The notes below the pieces were generated by a model. The model made no database searches, was not told the origin of the DNA, and was given only the letters and a program-made list of their open reading frames with translations. 64,000 nucleotides of DNA, taken from positions 3,760,700 through 3,824,699 of the forward strand of contig NZ_CP011382.1 in NCBI RefSeq assembly GCF_000734895.2. Reading direction: 5' to 3'. This stretch comes from Calothrix sp. 336/3. GTDB taxonomy: Bacteria; Cyanobacteriota; Cyanobacteriia; Cyanobacteriales; Nostocaceae. Positions 56,326 through 64,000 of the stretch are shown here, piece after piece (the first letter of the stretch is position 1; every line of letters starts with the position of its first letter). The position numbers and the translations under genes are program-made.

Positions 56326-56865
56326 ATGGAAGTCCTGCGCATAGTCATAGCTGGGGGCGTAGGTGCAGGAAAAACAAGTTTTATTCGTGCAATTAGTGAG
56401 ATAGAGGTGGTTGACACCGATCAAATGGCAACGGATGAAATTGCCCAAATTAAGGAAAAGACTACTGTTGCCTTGGATTTTGGACGCTTGACTGTTGGAA
56501 AAAATCAATCATTGCATTTGTTTGGTACACCTGGGCAAATGCGCTTTGATTTTATGTGGGATATTCTGATCAAAAAAGCTCATGCCTATATTCTTTTGGT
56601 AGATGCCCATCGTCCAGAGCATATCCGTTATGGGCGTAAAATTCTACAATTCATGAAACATCGGGTAGAAATTCCCTATTTGATAGGGATAACTCATACT
56701 GACTGTGAGGGTGCTTGGGAATTAGAGGATGTAGTTATGGCTTTAGATATTAGAGATATTAAGCAGCCTCCAATCATTGCAGTTCATGCTCATGAAACGG
56801 AATCCGTAAAACAAGCTTTAATTCTTCTGGTTGAGTATTTTGCTGAGTGTTATTCAATTAATTAG
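56326..56865 (+). CDS. Small Ras-like GTPase (COG2229 / MglA-like)
   Basis: The ATG at 56326, with TTGGAGG ahead, gives a 179-residue product. G1 is GGVGAGKTS (residues 10-18), G3 is FGTPGQMRF near 64, and the G4 position reads THTD (in IGITHTDCEG) in place of NKxD. The switch-I region has EKTTVALDFGRLTV. Proteins of this family act as polarity or signalling switches with roadblock/LC7 partners, as in MglA-MglB and the Streptomyces conservons. A roadblock protein and a third small protein are encoded next on the same strand, which supports a module. Confidence 0.85.
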   Translation: MEVLRIVIAGGVGAGKTSFIRAISEIEVVDTDQMATDEIAQIKEKTTVALDFGRLTVGKNQSLHLFGTPGQMRFDFMWDILIKKAHAYILLVDAHRPEHIRYGRKILQFMKHRVEIPYLIGITHTDCEGAWELEDVVMALDIRDIKQPPIIAVHAHETESVKQALILLVEYFAECYSIN

Positions 56866-57490
56866 GATTTCTATCAAGTTGTGATTGATAGGGAAAATAA
56901 AATATTAAATTAAGAATAATTGCCCAGCAAATATAACTTGATACAGTAGACAAGAGGCAGATTTGACTTCTTGCAGAATGTGGGAAATAGTCAAGGATAA
57001 AAGGGGGTATTCCCAGTTCTTAACTAAAATCTATTTTTCAAGAGGTATATAGCGTTTCCCAATCAGATGAAATACAACCCCACCCGCCCTGTCGGGCACC
57101 CTCCCCGATTTCGAGGAGGGCTGGGGAGGGGTTCTTCTATACGTCTTTGCAAGAAGTATATAGCGTTTCCCAATCAGATGAAATACAACCCCACCCGCCC
57201 TATTGGGCACCCTCCCCGATTTCGGGGAGGGCTGGGGAGGGGTTCTTCTATACGTCACTAGAATGAGAAACGCTATATTAATGGCTCTAAGTTATTTACT
57301 TCAGCTATTGAGTCGGGTTTTTCCGCAAATAATCCAACTCTCTCAAGATACATCCTCAGATGCAATAGGGGTTCATAGTTCGTCAGGCAGCGACAGGGAT
57401 TTGATAGAGGCGATCGCCGAAGGTGGCTCTATAAAGAGCATTGTCTCTGCAAATTCACAATTATTCACTAAATTTTCGCAGGAAAACTCA
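56866..57490. other. Spacer between GTPase and roadblock genes, with duplicated repeat
   Basis: This stretch holds the 57047-57278 repeat. From ATG 57281 a frame runs in phase into the roadblock protein (MALSYLLQLLSRVFPQIIQL), so an N-terminal extension of 70 residues is possible. The ribosome-binding site before 57491 favours the shorter protein. Confidence 0.5.
57047..57278. mobile_element. Tandemly duplicated MITE-like element
   Basis: Two copies of a 111-base unit starting GTATATAGCGTTTCCCAATC lie at 57045 and 57156. Each holds the GC-rich core ACCCCACCCGCCC..GAGGGCTGGGGAGGGGTT seen also at 22878-22934. The outermost arms ATATAGCGTTTC (57047, again 57158) and GAAACGCTATAT (57267-57278) are inverted. 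No coding capacity. Confidence 0.7.
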
Positions 57491-57865
57491 ATGATTAATA
57501 TTTCCATGTTGCAAGATGAGTTACAAGGTTTTGTCAGTGGAACCTCCGATATTCAAGGTGCTGCATTAGTTAGCCCTGATGGTTTAGCTTTGGCTTCCGT
57601 GCTACCTGGAGGCATGGATGAAGAGCGTACTGCGGCAATGTCTGCATCTATGTTGTCTTTAGGGGAGCGCATTTGTAGGGAATTGGTACGTGGCAACGTT
57701 GATAGGATTGTTGTTGAGGGAGAAAAAGGCTACGGCGTGTTGGTTGGTTGTGGTGCAGAGGCTGTTTTGTTAGTTTTGGCAGGTTCTGGGGTTAAACAAG
57801 GTTTACTGTTTTTAGAAATTAAGCGTGCTGTTTCTCGAATTTCACCACTATTAGCACTGTAGGTT
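57491..57865 (+). CDS. Roadblock/LC7 domain protein (MglB-like)
   Basis: The ATG at 57491, with GCAGGAAAAC ahead, gives 124 residues starting MINISMLQDELQGFVSGTSD. The fold pattern is that of roadblock/LC7 regulators: helix, then GAALVSPDGLALASVLPGGM, then SMLSLGERICRELVRGNVDR, then VVEGEKGYGVLVGCGAEAVL and a closing helix. Such proteins act as GTPase regulators (GAP-like) for MglA-type GTPases. The stop codon is at 57860-57862. An upstream in-phase ATG at 57281 would add 70 residues. It follows the GTPase gene across a mobile-element copy. Confidence 0.82.
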
Positions 57866-57904
57866 CTGGATATTTCTGTTGTTATTCCTCAATTTTGAAT
57901 TACT

Positions 57905-58366
57905 ATGTTACGTCAAACACTCGGAGATTTCAGTAGTATTGTTTGCTTCAAAGCCGCAATTACTGGTATGGAAGATGCTCTTGGAGATAAGGCAACGGCG
58001 ATCGCTCTCACTACATCTGGTAGAAGTCGTGGGAAGCAATTGGCTCAGGAATTAAATTTGTCCATTGCTACTATGTCTTGGGAAGATATTACGAGTAAAA
58101 TTAGTTACGCCCTTGGTAAGGATGGGACTCGTCTGTGCATAGTAGAAAATATCTTTCTAGAAGGCGAAAAAATCATTGTTCAAACTTCGGAAACTCTCTG
58201 TTCTGCCGGTGAACCCCAAGGTTCAGAGCGCAAATGTACATACACTCTTGGTGCCATCTGGGGCGCTATGGAACAGGTAACTGGCAAGCGTTTACTGGGC
58301 AAACATACAGAGTCTGTTCTCCGTGGCGGAAATTACGATGTATTTGAATTTGCCGAACTCAAGTAA
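57905..58366 (+). CDS. Hypothetical third member of the GTPase-roadblock module
   Basis: The 153-residue product is compact and soluble, with FKAAITGMEDALGDKATAIA near residue 16, SGRSRGKQLAQELNLSIATM, and a Cys-containing part RLCIVENIFLEGEKIIVQTS, ETLCSAGEPQGSERKCTYTL, then GAIWGAMEQVTGKRLLGKHT. The pattern, helical start, Cys-rich loop and Gly-rich end, resembles V4R-like ligand-binding domains, but I am not certain. It starts 43 bases after the roadblock gene on the same strand and is probably cotranscribed, so it may sense a signal for the GTPase pair. Confidence 0.65.
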   Translation: MLRQTLGDFSSIVCFKAAITGMEDALGDKATAIALTTSGRSRGKQLAQELNLSIATMSWEDITSKISYALGKDGTRLCIVENIFLEGEKIIVQTSETLCSAGEPQGSERKCTYTLGAIWGAMEQVTGKRLLGKHTESVLRGGNYDVFEFAELK

Positions 58367-58381
58367 GCAGAAATGAATTAT

Positions 58382-58425
58382 CCGATATTGTGGTTTAGGC
58401 ATACCTGCCTGCTCCATAATATCGG
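58382..58425. terminator. Long hairpin between convergent genes
   Basis: CCGATATTGTGGTTTAGGCA and TGCCTGCTCCATAATATCGG pair over 20 positions with a few mismatches around a TACC loop. It lies 15 bases past one stop and 15 before the facing stop, so it likely serves as a bidirectional terminator. Confidence 0.65.
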
Positions 58426-58439
58426 CAATCATCTATTCC

Positions 58440-59078
58440 TTAAGAAACACTTGGATCATCATTAGATTTCATCTGCCGCAGCATTTTTTCTACTCGTTTA
58501 GCTTTTTCCTCAGTCTTTTGGGTTCGGTATACTTTTAAGGCTTTTTCTAGGGAGGCGATCGCCTCTGCTTTTTGATTTATTTGCCATAATGCTTGACCTA
58601 AATTTGTCAAGGCATCTCCGTAATTAGGATTAATTTCTAGTGACTTTTTGTACTGAGTTATTGCTTCTTGCCACCGTTCTTGGCTAGCATACACTGAACC
58701 AATGGCATTATAAGCAAGGGCATATTTTGACTGGAAACGAATTGCCTCTTGGTAAGCATTAATCGCATCATCTGTTTTACCTTGACGGAAGAGAATATTT
58801 CCTAGTTGATAATGTCCAAAGGCATCTTCGGGGAATTTCTTGATTAGCTGACGCAGACTTGCTTCTGCTTCTGGTAAATTTCCTTGGCTGTAGGAAATAT
58901 TTGCTTGTTGAATGAGTTGCGATCGCTCTTGTTTTTCTATATCTGATAATTGAGCCAAAATCAGCTTTGGAGAGGATGCTATCTCTGCGGAAACGGATAC
59001 AGGTATTGTAGAAATAGTCAGAATTCCCAGTATGGAAAAGCAAATTACGTTAGAGGATGTTTGAAATTTGTTTCTCAT
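58440..59078 (-). CDS. Secreted TPR-repeat protein
   Basis: The 212-residue product has a signal peptide (VICFSILGILTISTIPVSVSA) and four to five TPR units from about residue 52 (NISYSQGNLPEAEASLRQLI, FGHYQLGNILFRQGKTDDAI, LAYNAIGSVYASQERWQEAI, DALTNLGQALWQINQKAEAI). TPRs mediate protein contacts, here on the periplasmic side. The partner is unknown. It faces the GTPase module and is divergent from the oxidoreductase gene. The repeats are normally diverged, unlike those in the TPR-protease. Confidence 0.85.
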   Translation of the reverse strand: MRNKFQTSSNVICFSILGILTISTIPVSVSAEIASSPKLILAQLSDIEKQERSQLIQQANISYSQGNLPEAEASLRQLIKKFPEDAFGHYQLGNILFRQGKTDDAINAYQEAIRFQSKYALAYNAIGSVYASQERWQEAITQYKKSLEINPNYGDALTNLGQALWQINQKAEAIASLEKALKVYRTQKTEEKAKRVEKMLRQMKSNDDPSVS

Positions 59079-59332
59079 GGGTCAAGAGTCAGAAGTGAAG
59101 TAAGACTAATTATCAGACTGGGCTGATGGTTATTTGTGTTTCCGGTGGATATTATGCAACCTATCTTCTCATAAGATGAGAAGCCCTGACGGAGAATTAT
59201 GTGGTGGGAAATACTCCATCCATTGGCAACCGCAAATCTCACAGCAGCTCACAAGCGTCATCCAACATATTCATCTGCTGGAATTCTTGTAAAATCAGTA
59301 TTTTTCCATCCCTTTCAGCATTTTTCAAACAC

Positions 59333-60394
59333 ATGACTGATATTATTATCATCGGTGCCGGTATGGCAGGTTTAATTTGTGCCCAACAGTTACAACAAGC
59401 TGGCTATAGTGTGCAAGTTATCGAAAAATCCCGTGGTTTAGGTGGCAGGATGGCAACTCGTCGCTTGCATCAAACTTGGGCAGATCATGGGGCATCTTAT
59501 ATTAAACCCCAGGACAAATTACTACAGGATTTGGTGGATTTATTATGTCAGCAGCAGATTCTGGAAGTATGGACAGATATAGTTCATGAATTTCCCAATG
59601 GTGTAAGTTCTCCTGCTCCTCGCTATACTGCACCCTTGGGAATGAGCGCGATCGCTAAGTTCCTCTCTCACAATTTAGATATTAGACTTAACCAACGTGT
59701 TACCCATATCACCTTGACATCCCAGGGAAATTGGCAAATCACAACAGAAGCCAATGATACTTTTATCTCCACAAAAGCTGTTATTTTTGCCATCCCAGCG
59801 CCTCAAATACTCCCCATACTCCAACCTCTGCAAACAGATTTACTGGGAATGGATTTTTGGCATCATCTCTCTTCTGTAGATTTTTACCCCAGCATTAGTG
59901 TTATGGCTGGTTATTCTAGCCAATCTCAACCCCTACCCGATTGGAAAGCCATGAAATTTTCCCAGGATAACACCTTAGCCTGGATAGGTTTAGATAGTAG
60001 TAAACGTCCCCAACCCCAACAACCCCATTTTGTTATTCAAAGTAGTGTCGATTTTGCCAAGACATATTTGGATGCTTTAGACTTACAACCAGTAGGGCAA
60101 AAAATTCTGAGTTATGCTGCCAATAAACTCCAACTGCCTTGGTTAAACCATCCAGAATGGATGCAGGTACATCGTTGGCGCTATGCTTTTCCCAAACATC
60201 CTTGGCAAAATAGTTGTTTATCTGCGGCAACACCTTCCCCCCTCATCTGTTGCGGCGATTGGTGTGGAGGCAATTTGATTGAAGCTGCATTTCTCTCTGG
60301 AATTGCCGCAGCAGCAACTGTGAATCAAGAGCTAGAAAAATATCCGCTCTCTGATAATGCTTTTCTCGATTACCTATATCTTCTCACCGACTAA
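59333..60394 (+). CDS. FAD-dependent oxidoreductase, renalase-like
   Basis: The ATG at 59333 gives MTDIIIIGAGMAGLICAQQL, the FAD-binding Rossmann start; upstream in-frame sequence is not protein-like for this family. The 353-residue product continues VIEKSRGLGGRMATRRLHQT and ends with CCGDWCGGNLIEAAFLSG, the usual closing FAD contact. It fits the renalase / NAD(P)-dependent amine-oxidase-like family common in cyanobacteria. The substrate may be an abnormal form of NAD(P)H, as for bacterial renalase; that is family knowledge. It stands alone. Confidence 0.85.
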   Translation: MTDIIIIGAGMAGLICAQQLQQAGYSVQVIEKSRGLGGRMATRRLHQTWADHGASYIKPQDKLLQDLVDLLCQQQILEVWTDIVHEFPNGVSSPAPRYTAPLGMSAIAKFLSHNLDIRLNQRVTHITLTSQGNWQITTEANDTFISTKAVIFAIPAPQILPILQPLQTDLLGMDFWHHLSSVDFYPSISVMAGYSSQSQPLPDWKAMKFSQDNTLAWIGLDSSKRPQPQQPHFVIQSSVDFAKTYLDALDLQPVGQKILSYAANKLQLPWLNHPEWMQVHRWRYAFPKHPWQNSCLSAATPSPLICCGDWCGGNLIEAAFLSGIAAAATVNQELEKYPLSDNAFLDYLYLLTD

Positions 60395-61091
60395 TTTTCC
60401 AGATAAAACCTAGTCAGCGATGGCGAACATTGCTGACTTCCTAGGGCTATTCTTATCGGTAATTTGCAAGGGATCGCCAGTAAACAGCTAAAAATCAAAT
60501 TGCAGACAGAATTATTAACTCATACTTAAGTGAAAAAAGTGTTTTTTTTACAATGATTTTATATTTGAGATAAATCGTTGAATCAATAGTGTAATCTGCT
60601 CAAGTTCATGATGAGTTTTATGTATTTATTCACTAACAAGTCAGGAAGTTGAAATAATTAGAGTTGTCAATTAAATCAATCTTCAAGGTTTAATAGTTGA
60701 TATGGCAAAGGTCAGGTTAGCGGTGAGAGGTCAGCAGATGTTAAATATAAAGTGTTAACCTAATTTTCTGCTGTCTCTATCCCTAACTTGATGAATATAT
60801 GTTCCCTGAATCATTCAATTTATTCATCCTTATCCCATTCTCAGATAGATAAGGAAACTTGTAAATTATCGTTTACCTATTATCAGCATAAGAAAAATAA
60901 CTATTCTCTAAGGCTCTTGGAATTTTACCTTGGCTATGTCTGATCAGCATTATCAATAGAGTACAAGACAGATGCTATACATGGTCAATGAATGATAATT
61001 TTTTGGTTTATCTTGTCAGAAATCGGCTAATGAGAATGTTTTAGAACTAAGTGTAAAAAACCATACTTGAGATGAAAGGAGCTTGTAATAT
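60395..61091. other. Long AT-rich intergenic region
   Basis: About 700 bases without a supported gene. A GAAAGGAG site at its end serves the next small gene. No repeat was found. Confidence 0.4.
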
Positions 61092-61445
61092 ATGAAGACA
61101 GTCATTAATTTTACTCAGCAATCCGTTATTGCTGAGATTGAAAGTATTTTACATACCTATCCCTATAAACCCTATCAGCAAGCCTTTGCAATTCCTGAAT
61201 TACGACAAGAACTAATCAGCTACATTTTTAACCGTATTTCCTGTTTTTATAATGCCACGGAATTAGAACAGAACTGTTCTATTACCTATAAATCACCACG
61301 TAGTCCCCTAGAACATCAAATACATTTACAATCACTAATTCAACAAGGCATTTATAGCATTATGCAAGAGAAATCAGATTGGATTAGTCATCATCTGTGT
61401 GAACCTACGCAACCAGGTTGTGAGCCGTCTCACTGGTTTGGATAA
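61092..61445 (+). CDS. Hypothetical protein of 117 residues
   Basis: I do not recognise this product. It is soluble and helical (SVIAEIESILHTYPYKPYQQ, AFAIPELRQELISYIFNRIS) with aromatic clusters, and ends in a Cys/His-bearing tail (SHHLCEPTQPGCEPSHWFG) that could bind metal. The start has a good ribosome-binding site (GAAAGGAGCTTG). It resembles short conserved cyanobacterial proteins in layout. It converges on the hli gene. Confidence 0.6.
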   Translation: MKTVINFTQQSVIAEIESILHTYPYKPYQQAFAIPELRQELISYIFNRISCFYNATELEQNCSITYKSPRSPLEHQIHLQSLIQQGIYSIMQEKSDWISHHLCEPTQPGCEPSHWFG

Positions 61446-61492
61446 TACCAGGGAATTGATTCGACGGTTATGACTACTGACGATACCAACTA

Positions 61493-61527
61493 AAAAAACA
61501 GTAGGGTGAGTAAAGTTACCCACCCTG
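61493..61527 (-). terminator. Intrinsic terminator of hli
   Basis: Read leftward, AGGGTGGGT and ACTCACCCT pair with one mismatch around AACTTT, and a run of seven T follows three bases on. It lies about 70-100 bases past the hli stop. Confidence 0.7.
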
Positions 61528-61592
61528 CGTTTATATATCTTTTAACTATTTCAAAGGGATGACCTTGATTATGATTCCTGTCGTAGTCAGAA

Positions 61593-61769
61593 CTACAGGA
61601 TACCCCAGAAATGTAAGAAACCTTGACCAGAGAACAATTCAATTAATGCTGCGGATAGAAAGCCAATCATCGCTAAACGTCCGTTCCAGATTTCTGCTTG
61701 GGGAGTGAAACCCCAGCGCCAAGAGTTGCGATCGTCCATCACGGGGGTAACTTTTGTTGCGTCTTGCAT
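61593..61769 (-). CDS. High-light-inducible chlorophyll a/b-binding-like protein
   Basis: The 58-residue product has a charged N-terminus (MQDATKVTPVMDDRNSWRWG) and one membrane helix with the Hli signature EIWNGRLAMIGFLSAALIEL, in which the Glu, Asn and Arg contact chlorophyll. It ends FSGQGFLHFWGIL. Hli proteins pair in thylakoids to bind chlorophyll and carotenoid and protect photosystem assembly under high light. It has its own terminator and stands alone, as hli genes often do. Confidence 0.93.
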   Translation of the reverse strand: MQDATKVTPVMDDRNSWRWGFTPQAEIWNGRLAMIGFLSAALIELFSGQGFLHFWGIL

Positions 61770-62270
61770 GATTTTAACTCCAGAGTGGATTTACTAATTT
61801 ATGTATCTCTTTGTTAACTAATATAACAATTATTTTCAAAGTTGCAACATTTTTTTATAACTTACTACTTTAGGTAGACCTTCGCTTTCGGCGAGGTAGT
61901 TAAGTAATTTAAAGTTTCTGAATTTTGTCATAGTGGCATGGAGACAAATATGAGATCTCGCAGACTCATACGCAGGGTTTGTGCTATCAGATGCGATATA
62001 CGCCTCTAGGAGAAAGTTATTGATAATAATTATAGTTTGTCCATGATGTAAATTTTATCTAACCTTAGTTAGAGATGATTTTTAACCTCTATAAATATTC
62101 CCTTATTAAGAATCTCTATTGATAAAATACCTATTCTGAGCGATCGCTATCCTTACTCCCATAGATTTATGTCCTAGATTTTGGCGATCGCTTTCCCAGG
62201 TGCAGGATATAAGCTCTACAATCTTCTCTGACACAAAGTAATTATTCCGGACAAGTTGACTCCGTTTCCT
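61770..62270. other. Divergent intergenic region between hli and dapL
   Basis: This 501-base region should carry the hli and dapL promoters. It has two HIP1 copies near 62142 and 62185. I see no known light-response element with certainty and no gene. Confidence 0.35.
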
Positions 62271-63500
62271 ATGGCAACGATTAACAATAACTATCTCAAG
62301 CTGAAAGCAGGTTATCTTTTTCCCGAAATCGCTCGTCGGGTGAATTCTTTTGCCCAAGCTCACCCAGAAGCCCCAATTATTCGTCTGGGTATTGGTGATG
62401 TCACTGAGCCATTACCTAGTGCTTGTCGTCAGGCAATGATTCAAGCAGTGGAAGATATGGGCGATCGCTCTACTTTTAAAGGTTATGGTCCCGAACAGGG
62501 CTATGAATGGCTAAGGGAAAAGATTGCCATCCATGATTTTCAATCTCGTGGATGTGATATCGATGCCTCGGAAATTTTTATCTCTGATGGTTCTAAATGC
62601 GACACAGGTAACATTCTCGATATTTTCGGTAATGACAATACTATCGCCGTCACAGATCCTGTCTATCCTGTCTATGTAGACACTAATGTTATGGCAGGAC
62701 ATACGGGAGATATTAATGATAAGGGTGAATACACAGGTTTAGTTTATCTACCCATTTCAGCAGAAAATAACTTCACTGCCCAAATTCCCTCACAAAAAGT
62801 AGATTTAATCTACCTCTGCTTCCCTAACAATCCTACTGGGGCAACTGCAACCAAGGAACATCTGACAGCTTGGGTAGAATATGCCAAAGCCAATAATTCG
62901 ATTATTTTCTTTGATGCTGCCTACGAGGCATTTATTACCGATCCAGATATTCCCCATTCTATCTATGAAATAGAAGGTGCTAGGGAATGTGCCATCGAGT
63001 TTCGCTCTTTCTCGAAAAATGCTGGTTTTACAGGAACCCGATGTGCGTTAACTGTAGTTCCCAAAACTTTAACCGCAAAAGCCAGTGATGGTTCGGATGT
63101 TGAACTGTGGAAACTTTGGAACCGTCGTCAATCTACCAAGTTTAACGGTGTATCTTATATTGTTCAACGAGGCGCAGAAGCTGTTTACTCCGAGGAAGGT
63201 AAATCGCAGACTAGGGCATTAATTAACTTCTATATGGAAAATGCCCAAATCATCCGCCAAGAACTGACCAATGCTAATCTCAAAGTCTATGGAGGTGTGA
63301 ATGCACCCTATGTTTGGGTACAAACACCAAATGGTTTATCTAGCTGGGATTTCTTCGACAAATTACTTCATACTTGCAATGTCGTTGGTACTCCTGGCTC
63401 TGGCTTTGGTGCTGCTGGTGAAGGTTACTTCCGTATTTCTGCTTTCAACAGTCGAGAAAATGTCCTAGAAGCAATGAAACGGATTATAGACAAGTTATAA
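62271..63500 (+). CDS. dapL: LL-diaminopimelate aminotransferase
   Basis: DapL converts tetrahydrodipicolinate directly to LL-diaminopimelate, using glutamate and PLP, in the short lysine and peptidoglycan route of cyanobacteria and plants. The ATG at 62271 gives [20 protein letters not shown], the family's start; a TTG five codons earlier is less likely. The 409-residue product has the PLP lysine in [14 protein letters not shown] (Lys249), [20 protein letters not shown] near 180 and [20 protein letters not shown] near 215. All motifs are intact. A clear terminator lies downstream. Confidence 0.95.
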   Translation: MATINNNYLKLKAGYLFPEIARRVNSFAQAHPEAPIIRLGIGDVTEPLPSACRQAMIQAVEDMGDRSTFKGYGPEQGYEWLREKIAIHDFQSRGCDIDASEIFISDGSKCDTGNILDIFGNDNTIAVTDPVYPVYVDTNVMAGHTGDINDKGEYTGLVYLPISAENNFTAQIPSQKVDLIYLCFPNNPTGATATKEHLTAWVEYAKANNSIIFFDAAYEAFITDPDIPHSIYEIEGARECAIEFRSFSKNAGFTGTRCALTVVPKTLTAKASDGSDVELWKLWNRRQSTKFNGVSYIVQRGAEAVYSEEGKSQTRALINFYMENAQIIRQELTNANLKVYGGVNAPYVWVQTPNGLSSWDFFDKLLHTCNVVGTPGSGFGAAGEGYFRISAFNSRENVLEAMKRIIDKL

Positions 63501-63570
63501 CAAGGGACATAGGCAAAATTCTGGGGCAAAGATAAAATCTTCGTTGCCGAAATTCCCTTAAAGCTGATTG

Positions 63571-63600
63571 AGAGACACAAACTGTGTCTCTTTCCTATTT
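63571..63600 (+). terminator. Intrinsic terminator of dapL
   Basis: AGAGACACA (63571-63579) and TGTGTCTCT (63583-63591) form a perfect nine-base stem with an AAC loop and TTCCTATTT after it, 70 bases past the dapL stop. Confidence 0.7.
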
Positions 63601-63800
63601 ATATTAATTATTGTAAATACAGCGACTTTTTGTGAAGTTTATTAAAGAGAATTCAGGTCATGAATGGAGAATATATTAACTTTTACCCCAAATCTGAACA
63701 TATATTGCGAAAAATTAAAAACATTGCTCCTACTTAGGATAATTTAAATCACATAGCATTTATTTTTGTAAACCAATATTGCATAATCTCAAAATTTTAA

Positions 63801-63818
63801 ATGTCATTTAAATGACAT
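63801..63818. promoter_or_regulatory. Perfect 18-bp palindrome, operator candidate
   Basis: ATGTCATTTAAATGACAT reads the same on both strands. It lies in an AT-rich spacer and could be an operator for a gene beyond the right edge. Confidence 0.35.
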
Positions 63819-64000
63819 CCGAAAAGCTGTATCCCTTATATATAAATACCTCGATAGACTTATTAAGTATTGTGTAGCTTGTGTGCAATTACTTATTAAA
63901 AATTAAATAAAAACAATTGCTAGGTATAAAGAATTAATGTAAAAAATAATTTATAGAGCCGGGTAAATTCCCCAACTAAATCAATCATCATCAAACCAAT

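Larger units (their letters stand above)
63501..64000. other. Intergenic region at the window end
   Basis: Besides the dapL terminator and an 18-base palindrome (both reported separately), this AT-rich stretch has no supported gene up to the window edge. Confidence 0.4.

Overview
The window is a piece of a cyanobacterial chromosome, most probably from a filamentous, Nostocales-type species. The evidence is the very frequent GCGATCGC (HIP1) palindrome, the cyanophycin pair cphB-cphA, a high-light-inducible chlorophyll-binding protein (Hli), LL-diaminopimelate aminotransferase, a cyanobacterial-type acyl-ACP synthetase, and many genes with low-GC spacers between them. No rRNA operon or CRISPR array was seen. 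One tRNA-Val(UAC) is present.

Layout. 1-8 kb: minus-strand genes for arginine synthesis (argH, cut by the window edge), a small membrane protein, larB, an oligopeptide-type binding lipoprotein, then a 2TM (SLATT-like) protein on plus, a GT4 glycosyltransferase and the trmD-ispF pair. 8-15 kb: cyanophycinase and cyanophycin synthetase with an NtcA-type site between them, tatA, recQ. 15-19 kb: two paralogous tiny membrane proteins, acyl-ACP synthetase, a YlqD-like protein and a secreted hypothetical. 19-26.5 kb: pyruvate dehydrogenase E2, a patatin lipase, two small non-autonomous mobile elements, proA, mazG, a DUF2227-like protein and the tRNA. 26.7-31.7 kb: a three-gene minus-strand group ending in a TPR-trypsin protein whose TPR region has expanded through near-identical 102-bp units. 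32-36 kb: a decayed VapC-type toxin gene interrupted by a mobile element beside an intact antitoxin, a SecD-head-like lipoprotein, and lepA. 36-46 kb: a histidine kinase and an iron/B12-type ABC permease, then an inserted block of five genes, then the ABC ATPase. 46-55 kb: TPR and antitoxin remnants, rsmG, mgtE with a structured leader, a phosphorylase-kinase-alpha-like protein and a beta-lactamase-like serine hydrolase. 56-60 kb: a small-GTPase / roadblock module with a third unknown protein, a TPR protein and a renalase-like oxidoreductase. 61-64 kb: a small hypothetical, hli and dapL.

The most unusual region is 39.4-45.2 kb. It separates the permease from its likely ATPase partner. It holds an AraC-type regulator followed by two fibre-plus-peptidase units: a glycine-rich repeat fibre and a papain-like candidate, then a second fibre and a metzincin-type metalloprotease. 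The two fibres end in nearly identical C-terminal domains. The two otherwise unrelated peptidase-like proteins share an N-terminal motif (SKP-x(1,2)-SLRE-x2-NR-[YF]-x(8,9)-RSL) and have no Sec signal. I infer a cassette in which a common N-terminal tag directs different enzymes to a common fibre or export route. This is a hypothesis from sequence only.
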